Source: Thamnaconus septentrionalis (Eukaryota; Chordata; Actinopteri; Tetraodontiformes; Monacanthidae). Taken from it: DNA of 64,000 nt. The position numbers and the translations under genes are program-made. The notes beneath the pieces are model-generated. The model saw only the letters and a list, made by a program, of their open reading frames with translations. It did no database searches and was not told the DNA's origin. Location: contig CM020505.1 of the NCBI GenBank assembly GCA_009823395.1, positions 9,939,129 through 10,003,128 of the forward strand, read 5' to 3'. Of this stretch, positions 11,401 to 22,260 are shown piece by piece; position 1 is the stretch's first letter, and each line of letters opens with the position of its first letter.

Positions 11401-13639
11401 TGACTTATAAGCCTGTTATATGGAGGTTGTGTCAACACTGCACACACCGTCAACGGCAGGTCTTGCACTTCGACAGATATTAAAGGAATTCACACTGAGA
11501 GGAAAAAAAACGGATCTCGGTGAGTGCACTTATATGACTTCTCATATTGGAAAAGGGCATAAAGAGCCACTCATATATGAAAGCAACATATAAGCAATTT
11601 CAACAGCCGGAGGCAAGGATTTGGTGAGAATTGCAGATGGTGCTTCTCTCATCCCTATATTTAGGGCTCTCGTTTTTTCATTGCTAGTTTGGTAGCATGG
11701 TGATAACGACGTATGACTCCTCCCCGATGAAAAAAACAAAAAAAAACAAAAAAACCCATGACCTCGATCACACTGAAAATCACATCCTGAGCACAGGCAT
11801 TCATCACAGAGCTGAAAGGACAGCCTTTGTGAAGGCGCCGAGCTTTAATACCCTACTCTTAGAGGATTAAAGGTGGCCGGGGAGGCGCTGGTGGGGCAGG
11901 TTGTTCGGTTCAGTCAGGTAAGTGAGACCGCTGGGTTCAGGGAGGCTCACATCCGAACAAAACACGGGTCGGTCAAAAAAAGGGTGCTGGGCGGCGACAC
12001 GCCTGCACAGCACTGCAACGCTGGGAACACAAGATCAAATGAGCCGAGGGTTCGACAGTGGAGCGGGAAACAGGAGAAGCTCTGACGGCATTTACAGAAA
12101 AAAGGAGTTTTTAAAGAAGCCGTTGATTCTTTTTGCATAAGCCTCCTATTGTTAGTTTGAAGAAAGGCTTCCCAGCTGTTAGAGCCCACATTTCAGGGAT
12201 AGAACCTGAACAGAATATAGCAATGAGTTGACAGTTCATTTTACCTGATATAGTCTCTACATAATGGGTGTAATTCATTGAGGCTGTAGCTCTGAAACAA
12301 CTTGTTGATCTGTGAGACATTACCCTCTGAAAAAATGACAGCAAACACCAACACGGAAATTATTAACACATCTTGCTGAAGAATGAATCCAGGTGATTAA
12401 TTAAATATGAGACTTTTCATATGTGAAACAAACAGTACATGGAATATTGCTTTATTTTCTTTGAAATATTTCCCAACTACTGTCAGTACAAAAAAAAGGT
12501 CCATTAGCGTTTGCATTCTGCTTATTTCTACTCTTTGAAATTTCAGCAGTGCCTGCTTCTGTCATTAACGTGAAGCTGTTCTGGACGAGAAAGGTCACTA
12601 TTTTAATGCATCAAAAAATCCCCTCAGCGGGGTTGTTCCAGTGGTGGGAACTAGAGCCTGTATTGAATACAGCATGCACTTGACAGAGCGTGTCAAGGTG
12701 AGATGCCAGTGAATAACAGGACCCATGCTTTTAATGTAATAAAGCCGATTGGTGTCACTTAGATGACCAATTTAGGTGGAGGTGAGTGCCAAAGGATGCT
12801 CTGATGTGGCAGCAGGAGAAAACGAATCTCGCAGCCTTGACAGGCAACACATTGAACCGTATCTTATTGTATGTCCTCCTCCAGGTGTAGTCTTGAAGGT
12901 TAGGGAAGGAAACTCAAGGGTTTTTGGTATCTTGAAGACGCTTCTCCTCTCTTCAGTTCAAGACTAAAAAACTAGTCCAGTTGCTTCAACTTAACCTTCA
13001 ATACTGCAATCACCTGGACGACTGAGAACCTTCTCAAACATATTTTTCTCCTCCTGTATCACACACTCTCACATCTGCCAGCTCATTTAGTTACCTTTAT
13101 GGACACTTACAGTCACTGCAAGAGTCACTTTCCTCTCTGTGTAACTGCTCGTCAAGCATCTGGCTTACGACCCGACAAGATTGTTTGTTATGTGGCTACT
13201 AAAACACATGGCCATGAATAAATAAAGGAATTCCCATCAGCTCATCCCATCTTATCCTAAATGGCTAAACCACTGGGGAGCCCAAGATGCATGCTCCTAG
13301 CGCGGAGCAGTCGACACTTAAGAGCTCAGCAGGAGTCCCTTCATTAATTTATGTGTTTGGCCAACATCTTAATGACCAATCACAGTCTCAAGGAACAAAT
13401 GCACAACTGCTGCACAACCATGAGCACCATTGATGGAGTGATTACAGGATTTCTAAGATTAGAAAAGTAACATTTCTGCCATATAAATCCAATCAATTTA
13501 CTTATTTAACATATAGAAAATGTAATTAAGATTAATAATAATAAAAAGACATAATAAACCTGGCCTGAAGGTCAGAATCAGTCATTGTTATGATTGATTA
13601 AGAACTTCTCGAGGTGTTGGTTGTTAGAAATTAATTTTC
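8492..13639. other. Intergenic, no gene seen
   Basis: No recognisable protein domain, RNA gene or intact mobile element on either strand. Some stretches carry clustered TAAT-type core motifs, for example the GCATTAATTAATGTG area near 10772-10786, but nothing can be assigned. Confidence 0.5.
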
Positions 13640-13960
13640 ATCAGTCAATACTTTTGCATTAAAATCAATTAGTTGAATTTTAATTGTATAGCCCAAGTTC
13701 ACAAAGCTAATAGCCCTCAACGGGCTTCATATTCTGTACGGATGAGACACCCTCTACCATTAAATCCATGAACCAGATGTGGAAAAACTGAAAGACCCTC
13801 AAAATGGAAAAAGACTCAGAGAAGGCAAAGAGAAGAAGGGATCCTTCATGCCACGACGACAGAAGCACAATATATGTCACATGTACATATCACAAAAAGA
13901 ACATGTACCCACTGATTGGGTTACCACATGGTCACTACAAGATATCTTTCAGACCAGTGT
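13640..13960 (+). repeat. Degraded teleost interspersed repeat
   Basis: The words TAATTGTATAGCCCAAGTTC, CAACGGGCTTCA, GGAAAAACTGAAAGACCC, GGAAAAAGACTCAGAGAAGG and GAAGGGATCC occur in the order of a widespread fish repeat that I recognise by its phrasing (GTATAGCCCAA, GGGCTTTACA, GGAGGGATCCCTC). Its class was not settled. Confidence 0.5.
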
Positions 13961-15329
13961 GGTAGCAAATGGAACTGGATGTACTCATTTAAACCAGCAA
14001 GTAATACCATGATTCATTGACCTGCCGCAGCATCAGGTTCAGTGGAAAATTCTGAAGGACTTGGTACCTCAGAGAAACAGATTGGAAGAACTTCTAGGCA
14101 AATGCTGCTTGTCGATGTGTGAATTTTAGCTGCGGAAGCTTCAAGCAGAAGCTTCTTTCTCGTACATCAAGCGCCCGCGACCTCCTGACCCCAGACAACA
14201 CCACACGGCTTGTATCAGTGGCAGGACCCGCGCATAAAATATCATCCACCGTCCTCTGCATCTGCCTCCAGTCAGAGAGCCACAGGGTGATTTATGATAC
14301 GCCATGGAGGAACGAATTAATTAAGCTAATAATATGCACTCTTCAAGGTGACTGTCCACTGACTCCCACACGCCGGCTCTCAGACTGTAAATCTGATTTT
14401 TACACTGCAATGTGCAGCACTGGGCGAGTGATCGCTCAAAGACCCCCAAGCGATCTCAAGTCGCGTGTCCTGTTGTTTATGTAGTTTTACGATGCTGTTG
14501 ACTACGTTCAACAACACCGCCACACTGTGAGACTTTGACTTGTTATCCGCTGGTTATCTGAAGATGCACTACCTGAGGTTGAAGAATTTTAATCATGTAA
14601 ACGCAGACTTCTAGTCTAAGTCTAGCTGGCTCCCAGTCATTTAAAACAAATCACCAGCTCCGACAAGTTTTTTGCTAGATTCTAACTTTGTGTCCACAGG
14701 GTGGTAACACAGTGTTTTTTTTGTTCCAGAGCTACTATTATTATTTTAATAGAGCCAACTGCAAAAGCAAACTAAAACAGAAACAATAGAGTCTACATCG
14801 ATAGAACTTTTCATATAAACCACAAGTTGAACCAAGATGTACCCACTTTGAAATCCCATTAGTAGATATCACAGCCAGATTTAATTGAGCACTGTAACAA
14901 AGCCGCCACCTGTAGCTGCCGCCGCTCTGTTTCGTTTAGAGGCGGCACCAGTGACTGTGAAGATTCCATTGATTGGCAAGACGAAACAAAGAACTTCCAC
15001 TCAGCAAAATGCCTCAGACTCCTTCCTACAGAGGACATTAGCGCTGAGATCACAGGCAGGTTTATCAAGGTTGAGGCCATTAAATGGAGCCGGTCTGTGG
15101 CCTGCATGTCTCATTGATGCTGCTGCTAAACGTGCTTAAACTGTACCAGACTCCCGTAGTGAGGCAGCAGGAGGTTCAGGGGGAACCTTCCAGCTGGTTC
15201 CACCACTGTTCCACCACGACACCGCACTTGCACACAGAGACATTTAGACCTTTGTAGAGGAACAGAAGGGCTACAAACACTGGAAAACAACAACTGCACT
15301 GTCTCAAGGGATTTGAGATTCTGTTAAAA
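13961..15329. other. Intergenic, no gene seen
   Basis: A 121-codon open stretch at 14119-14484 has no recognisable domain and looks random. Nothing else stands out. Confidence 0.5.
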
Positions 15330-15735
15330 TTATTCATTAATCTAATCTAATCTTAAGACTCACCTTTTTAGTTTGGCTTTTAAGTGATTTATTCAGTTGT
15401 ATTTTACTTGTCTTGCTTTTTAGCTTTAAAGTACAATGGGCGTTTATATTATTTATTTTCTTTTCTTTTCTTTTATTATTATTATATATATATATGTATA
15501 TATATATACATATATATATTATTCTTTTATCTTCCTTTCCTGTATTGTTTTTAGCTCCAGTGTTTCCTTGTGGGGGGTCTCCACACTGGGAGGGGTGTCA
15601 TCATTCTGGGAACCCTCTCAGTGTGGATGATCCCCCTGGGTGGCTGTTTCCTCTTACGGTCCCTCAGTGCCTTGCCATCTTTATTTTTATTGTACTGATT
15701 GACAGATTTTTTAATTTATTGACTGTTCTCTGGGA

Positions 15736-15769
<34 letters not shown>

Positions 15770-15771
15770 GG
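15736..15771. repeat. (TG)n plus G-rich run
   Basis: Twelve or so TG units pass into GGGTGGGTGGGGGGG. Confidence 0.9.
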
Positions 15772-15910
15772 GGGGTTGGTAACCTGTATGTGTCTTGGGA
15801 GGTGGATTGTATTTGCTCTATTTCTTTTCTTTTTACTAATATTTTATTTTAATTGCTGTTAAGCACCTTGAGTTGCAAGTCATTGTATGAAAGGTGCTAT
15901 ACAAATAAAA

Positions 15911-15911
<1 letters not shown>

Positions 15912-15947
<36 letters not shown>
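15912..15947. repeat. (GATT)n tail microsatellite
   Basis: About nine copies of the tetranucleotide at the 3' end of the LINE-like remnant. Confidence 0.9.
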
Positions 15948-15949
<2 letters not shown>

Positions 15950-16191
15950 TAAATTTCATTGCAATCTTTTAAGGCCTCAAGTGTTTGAAACAGTGGAGAG
16001 GAGCCATGGTTATCTTTCTGACAGACAGTATGAAAAATAATACAGATTGATAAAACATAATGCTGAACTCTGACAAGGCCAGAGGAAGAGTGCAAAAGAT
16101 GTACTGCTGTTTTTTAAACACAGTAGGCTGATGTACATCCACTGCAACTAACACGATATCCTCAGCAACAAGCACAATATCAACTCTGTTT

Positions 16192-16204
16192 CTGTGTGTG
16201 TGTG

Positions 16205-16249
<45 letters not shown>
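16192..16249. repeat. (TG)n microsatellite
   Basis: Long TG run with a single T insertion near the left end. Confidence 0.95.
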
Positions 16250-16250
<1 letters not shown>

Positions 16251-16598
16251 TTCAGTCCTCCATGTCTGATTCCAACCTCAACACACCATAACACTGCAGC
16301 GTTATGTGGATAACATGAGCATTTCCTCCGAGGGTTGTGATTGGTGGACGACCTGAGATGGGACATTGAAAGTGTTTGCTAATTGTATTTATTTAGAACT
16401 CTGAGATGTTTTACCATTTTTGGAATTAAATTTGTGCAAGCCATTTTGTCAACACTGCTTCCACATTAATACTTTTTTGTTTTAAACGAAAGCGTTCTCT
16501 CTCTGGGAATTTATTATATATTTTTTACAACACGTTCCTCTCCACCATGAGCATTTGCAAATCCCTTTTAGGATTATTTTATTTTGTGATCCATTAAT

Positions 16599-16620
16599 TT
16601 GTGTTTTTTAAAAAACACAA
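16599..16620. repeat. Perfect 22-bp palindrome
   Basis: Eleven-base arms (TTGTGTTTTTT and its complement) meet with no loop. Confidence 0.85.
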
Positions 16621-18906
16621 TTTTCGAATCCCTTTTTTAAATTATGCAAGTCCGTTTTCATTAAGGAAATGCTTTATTTCAATTTCCATGGCTCCTCTGG
16701 TCCTCCATATCCTGGTCCTCCATATTTGTTGGGGAGATCCAATTTAATTTTATTACTCTGTATGCCTTAAGGGCAATACAAGTGAGTTCTTGGACATAAT
16801 GTGCTTTTCTGGTGTTCATAGATTGCAATTTTTGCTTCTTCTTTTTTTCTAGATTCAATTCCTGCAGCGTTTCGTAGTCAGCATTATCTTCATGGAGATG
16901 TTAAAGAAAATGTCTGCAATCTGCTGTCAGGATCTGATGCTGTATCATAATAATAAAGAACTTCAATGGTTCTTTTTTTTTTTTAATCTACATACATGGG
17001 AAAGGCCAATCATCGTTTCTGTCTTGGCACTATTGGATAAAAACTTTAATATTCCCTGTAATTAAATTTTCTGTCTGGAGCAGGATATCAACTGAAGATA
17101 GGTGTAATAGATATACTGATTTTTCCTGACTGAAGTAAGAAGGAGAAAGAGAGAAGCTAAGAAAGAAAAGGGCACACATTACTATTTTACATGACTGTAT
17201 TTGTGCCATTCTATTGTATATTGTCTATTTAATCACTAGAATAACTGAACAACCAAAAATATTGCTTCCTTAAAAAACAAAACAACAACAATTGACCAGC
17301 CAGTGTTCCAGTATTCCACTGTGCGAATGAAACTGAGACTTCCAGAAGTGGCTGGAAGAGAAGTCCACCTTTATGTGTCAACATACAAATACAGTGTAGG
17401 TTGGAAAGAGGACAGAGCACGGGGGAAATGTGTCAACAGAATTCACACTCATTAATGAGCTGAGAATTTAAGTAGCTAGGCAGAGCTGCAGAAATCTTAC
17501 CTTCGCTTTTTAAAGAATACTGTTTTTTTTTTTTTTTTTTTAAAGAAAACTGTTTCGACAGTTTCAGTGTGTGGCTCAGGCTGCAAATACATCAATGGAC
17601 ACTTGGTAAGACATGAGGAAAAAAACCTTGATTTTTTTTTTTTTTTTTAAAGCAATGCAAGAATGCAAACGTCTTTTTTTACAATGTTTCATAAAATTCA
17701 GCTTCTCTTTTTATTAGAAATGATAATGAAGACAAATGAAGAGCAAGGCTTGTTACGCAATGTCCCCGTTGGCTTTGTGCTACAACCTTGATAATAAATT
17801 CAAAGCTGAACACTAATTGCAAGTAATGGGGTGCTCAGAAGAAACCCTGTTTGTTTTCCCTTTAAATGGCTTGAAAAAAAAGAGCCTTTTTTTCCCGCTG
17901 ACCTGCTTCTCTCACGGTCTGAGAGATGATTTCAGACAATTAGACCTCTCCACAAATGAGCGCTTCTGCCCCTCTCCACTTGTATCTTGGGGCTGAGCTG
18001 CTGGATGCGGCTGAGCGCATTGGAGTCGGAGAACATATGGCCTCCACATTGTTAGTCCCGAGTGGACGGTTTAATGTGCGTTGTATAGACTGATGCTGAA
18101 TAAGCCCAAAAAAAAGATAACGAAAAGAAGATGATGAAGAAGAACAAAGGCAGTGTTGGGTAATAAAGCTGCCACCGAGGTCTTCTGAAGCTTCTGTGCG
18201 GGAGATTTACGGGCCGACGGTGGTTTCGGGAGGTCCCAGTAATCACAGTGTCGACTGCCACGATAGAAATGTGTGGCAAGAACTACGCGAGAAAAGCACG
18301 CTATGAACACGATGGGCGTGATTGCATTATTCATGTTTGTTTTAAGCCTGCAACCACGCAGCGTCAGGATCCCGGAAGACGGCCGTGCACGGTGCGAACG
18401 CACATGTTCACCATCCATTTTAATATAAAGTAAATGATGTCGGCTATTTCAGGGGCGCCGCTCGGCGGTCCGAGCTGTTTAGCTATGCTAAGCAGCTCCT
18501 CATCATCTCTGAACATATTTGTGTTGCATGTCCACAAAGCGGGTAGTTCAGTTCAAAGTGCTGACAAAGACGGAAGGTTCTAGTCTTCCAGCCTGGATGG
18601 ATGCAGGCTGGAAAGGTTGGCTGCCTGCTCCCGCCGCAGCACAGCACCGGAGCAGAGGGAGAGAAACAGGGAGACTGCTGTGATTGGGGCAGGAAGGTCG
18701 AGGCTGTAATCAAAGCTGCGCTTGGATGTGTGACTCCCACAGCCGGGAGTGGAGCGCTCCTGCCGGCTCGACACATTAACCTGCCGCGACCACAGGGAGC
18801 AAAGATTCACTGCCATTTATTTTACTTTTATGTTCTCGTGCCTAATGAAAATCAAATCAAAAACTGAGCCAGGGGCCTCCGTGTCTTTTTCTCTTTCCGT
18901 CTTCCT

Positions 18907-18935
18907 TCCTCCTCCTCCTCCTCCTCCTCCTCCTC
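18907..18935. repeat. (TCC)n microsatellite
   Basis: About nine to ten copies of the trinucleotide in a pyrimidine-rich stretch. Confidence 0.9.
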
Positions 18936-19123
18936 TGTCTTTTCTTCTCCCCACCGCTTGCTGTGGTGCTTTGAAGTGCAAATCAGATTCCGCTGATGTA
19001 TGAAAGTAAAGTGCAGACTGTACACCAGAGACCACTTAACAGCACGAGAGCATGTGGGGTGCAACTGCATATAAAGCCGCTCTATTCAACAAATGTACAG
19101 GTCAATGGTGCTCTATATAAATG

Positions 19124-19179
19124 AGTGTGTGTGTGTGTGTGTGTGCGTGTGTGCGTGCGTGCGTGCGTGTGTGTGTGTT
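19124..19179. repeat. (GT)n/(GTGC)n compound microsatellite
   Basis: GT units interrupted by GTGC units in the middle. Confidence 0.9.
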
Positions 19180-19256
19180 GACAATAACAACAAAATATAT
19201 CCACCCTCTAAATATTCTATTTTAAATATGTATTAACTTTACTGAGCTCAGACAGA

Positions 19257-19455
19257 CCTTCTTCTTCTTCTTCTTCTTCTTCCGCATTATCCGGGGTCGG
19301 GTCGCGGGGGCAGCAGCCTCAGCAGAGATGCCCAGACCTCCCTGGCCCCCGTCACCTCCTCCAGCTCATCCGGTGGGACCCCAAGGCGTTCCCAGGCCAG
19401 CCGGGAGACACAGTCCCTCCAGCGTGTCCTGGGTCTTCCCCGAGGCGTTCTTTGC
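19257..19455. repeat. Interspersed repeat with (CTT)n head
   Basis: A (CTT)n run at 19257-19282 leads into CATTATCCGGGGTCGGGTCG, then GATGCCCAGACCTCCCTGG, CTCCAGCTCATCCGG and CCAGCGTGTCCTGGGTCTTC. This wording is familiar from a very common teleost interspersed repeat, probably LINE-derived. The copy is truncated on the right. Confidence 0.65.
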
Positions 19456-20061
19456 AGCCTTTACGCTTTAGCTGTATGTGTACAATTACTTCCTCAAGAC
19501 ATTTTTCTTATTTTATTCCAAAATTTTGTTATAATCTGCAAGTCACGAATAGTTGTTCTCTTCAAAAATTGATTATAACAGTGTTCCTCAACACCAATTA
19601 TATGAATGAACCTCACATTGTTCAACTCAACCATGTGGAGTTTACATTTCTATATATTAGCCAGTAAACATTCAACACATAAAACATATTACAAATGACA
19701 TAAAGGTTTGGTTCAAACATACATATTTAAATATATCAGCGCAAACACACATACTTGATGTCATAGGCAAAGGAGTAACACAGGTGTGCAGGCAGCCATT
19801 TATATGTCAGCTGGTGATGTCACTATGGTATCCCACTAGCTGAGGAAGTTTCAGTCACCAAACTATTGTTTTCACATTATACATAAACAAATAATTTTAA
19901 AAAGAAAGTATACATACCTTTCGAGGTGGAATTATTTTGTGTATTTTTCTTTTACGAAGTCTCCCTGTTAAAATTCACTTGAATGGTAGTTGAAGCTTGA
20001 ACTTTTACCCTGTGCTTTAGACAGTTGGTTTGGTCCACAAAGAGGGTGTGGACCAGGTTTA
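19456..20061. other. Intergenic, nothing recognised
   Basis: AT-rich sequence with no assignable feature between two repeats. Confidence 0.5.
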
Positions 20062-20796
20062 GCGCGTATTCACACCTGCCCTGTTTGGTTCGGACTAAAT
20101 CAAAAAAGTCCCTTGTGCGGAATTTTTGGGCTGGTGTGAATACAAACCAGCGAACTCTGGTGCGGAGCAAACAGCCGGTCCGAGACCTCGCCGGAGAGGT
20201 GGTCTCGGTTTGCTTCCAAACGAACCATGGTGCGGTTCGGTTGATGTGTGAAAGCGCCTGCACCGTGGTTCGAACCAGTTCTGAAATCACAAACTTTTTT
20301 ACACGTCACAGGCTTCCGTAGCCAAAACCATTATTGGAAATAATTTTTTAAATTAGCATAGCAGAACGTTTAGTAGCACGTCGTCGGACCGTCAGGCTAA
20401 CATGAGCTGTGGTTCAACGTGGAGCAATGAGGAGACGGCTTCGTTGTCGCAAAATGGTAAACATCCCCTCATAAAAATCGACGTTGCATCAAAAGCCTCT
20501 GATGCTCCAAATGACCTGCAAACGCTTGTGTTTGTGTGGAAAAAAAAAACAATCATCATGAGCACAATGAGTGCTGCCTAATTGTTTAATTTCCGTATTT
20601 TACTGTGTTACCCCGCCCCGGACCGTTTTGTCCAATGATTGAACGATCTTTAAACACGTGGGTTTGTTGTCAAATCCTGGGACTCTTGCGAAAATTGCAA
20701 TGTGCAAAGGAACCGAACCAAACCAAAAAAGATACATTGTATTTTGGTCTGGACCAAAGAAAGCGAAGTAAGGACATTCCTGGTGTGAATACGCCC
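20062..20796. mobile_element. Nonautonomous PIF/Harbinger-like transposon with TTA target duplication
   Basis: Left end GCGCGTATTCACACCTG and right end TGGTGTGAATACGCCC are inverted repeats. They are flanked directly by TTA (20059-20061 and 20797-20799), the 3-bp TWA duplication typical of PIF/Harbinger. The body has GGTTCGGACTAAA-type and GAGGTGGTCTCGGTTTGC words seen in abundant fish elements. Around 20402, a possible start MSCGSTWSNEETASL resembles the beginning of the SANT/Myb-like protein of Harbinger elements, then degrades. At 735 bp it cannot be autonomous. Confidence 0.8.
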
Positions 20797-20799
20797 TTA

Positions 20800-22129
20800 G
20801 AAAGGTGCAGTATGCCTAGAGTGAGAAGAGAGTGAAGATGTTGTGGAGCACAATGTGCTTGCGAGTTCTCTAAAATTATATTCGGAACGTCAGCAGTTCT
20901 GTTTGCTTCAGATTAAGCAAATCTAAGTTTGTTGAATTGCATTTTTTTGTATTTTTCTGAGTTATTTTTTGACATCGACATTGAAGAGAATGAAAGAGGT
21001 TTTTTGGAAATGGATGTCTTGTCATCTCTGTTCACCAAACCCTCATGCAGAACCAACTCATTTACACATGAGCTAATGCTGTCAAACTCTGCCTCAGATA
21101 TTCAAAATTTTTCGTTAAAAAAATGAACCACTGCATTTTTATCCAGTGGTTTTAGCTGACTATGTTTCTACATGGCACCGACTTATTCTTATTCTGATTC
21201 TGAATCTGTTCAGTCAGCAGGGTGTGCTGAGCGTGGCTGCACTTGACCCATCACTCTTATTTATCAGCGTTTTCTCTGATGCAGCAGCGCTAATACTAAG
21301 ATGTTGAGGCTTTGCACTGCATGATCAGTCAAGCTTTAATGAAAACAACACTGTGGTGTTTGATACAGTCAAAAACAATGCACACGTACGCCACTTTGCT
21401 TCTGAATCTTTTCCGGCGGACTTAAAGGAACCATTTGCTCCAAAAAAAGTTGTGTTTTCACTTTTTGGTTCTCTACCTGATGACCCGTTTAACCTAGAAT
21501 GACACTTTACTTGCTATCATTCAGTTAGAAACAGTTGGGTACAAACAAACCTGTCCATACACTGAGAGCGCTCACCACCTGCCCTGTTGAACTCATAACA
21601 AAGTCTGTCACCAGGAGCAAAGACATATCACAGTCATCACTCATCACATGTGTTTAAGGGGATTTCCATAATTTTCTGCTTGCTACAGAGGTTTTGACAT
21701 AAATGGCGCTTTTGGCAATAGCAAATAATTCCTTGCTTAAAGGATTATGAACAAGAGGTTTTGAAAAACATTTTCCGCCCTTTGCTTACAAAGCCCAAAT
21801 AATTAGGATTAAACCTAAAGTCCCCGAGGGTAAGTATTAACCAAGAAGGACACCGTTTAATAAGAGTCGAGATGGAAAGAATTACACTGTAAATTTCACA
21901 CAGTAATGAAGAACAAAACCACTGCACATAAGAATCAACAATTTAAACCTGTGGACTCATGATGCACAGCAGGTCAAGTACCACCTTTTCTCATTGCATG
22001 TAATTACTGGTATTAACTGTACATCATGTGATATTTGGAATTGAGCATTATTTAGGCTTTGCAGTTTTATTGCTAGATAGAAAATTTACATTAATGGAAG
22101 GAGCATTTTGTTTAATTAATATGAAAGTC
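20800..22129. other. Intergenic, nothing recognised
   Basis: No coding, RNA or mobile-element feature was identified in this stretch. Confidence 0.5.
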
Positions 22130-22141
22130 ACGTCTGGGCTA

Positions 22142-22248
22142 CTGGCGACTTGTCCAGGGTGTCACCCTGCCTTCGCCCTAAGATAGCTGGGATAGGCTCC
22201 AGCAGACCCCCAGGAATAAGCGGGTATAGAAGATGAATGAATGAATGA
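22142..22248 (+). mobile_element. 5'-truncated L2/SINE 3' tail with 12-bp target duplication
   Basis: Reads CTGGCGACTTGTCCAGGGTG, then a GCCTTCGCCC block, GCTGGGATAGGCTCCAGC, and a GAATGAATGAATGA tail. The 12-bp sequence ACGTCTGGGCTA occurs on both sides (22130-22141 and 22249-22260), which marks a target-primed insertion and fixes both ends. Confidence 0.88.
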
Positions 22249-22260
22249 ACGTCTGGGCTA

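Larger units (their letters stand above)
15330..15947 (+). mobile_element. LINE 3' end remnant with (ATTG)n tail
   Basis: Begins with TTAAGACTCACCTTTTTAG, like the end of a LINE ORF2 frame. It ends GAAAGGTGCTATACAAATAA then AATTTGATTGATTG, the usual 3' end of several fish non-LTR elements. Between lie microsatellites: (TA)n at 15484-15523 and (TG)n at 15736-15760. The clade is uncertain. Confidence 0.55.
15948..19256. other. Intergenic, no gene seen
   Basis: Contains microsatellites at 16192-16249, 18907-18935 and 19124-19179, T-runs at 17522-17542 and 17631-17648, and a 22-bp palindrome at 16599-16620. No coding similarity was recognised. Confidence 0.55.

Noticed and set aside
14119..14484. 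121-codon open frame upstream
   Set aside because: No domain, no conserved motif, no splice or promoter support; length is within chance expectation over 64 kb.
15413..15862. 149-codon open frame
   Set aside because: Runs through (TA)n and (TG)n microsatellites inside a LINE-like remnant; hydrophobic composition comes from the repeats.
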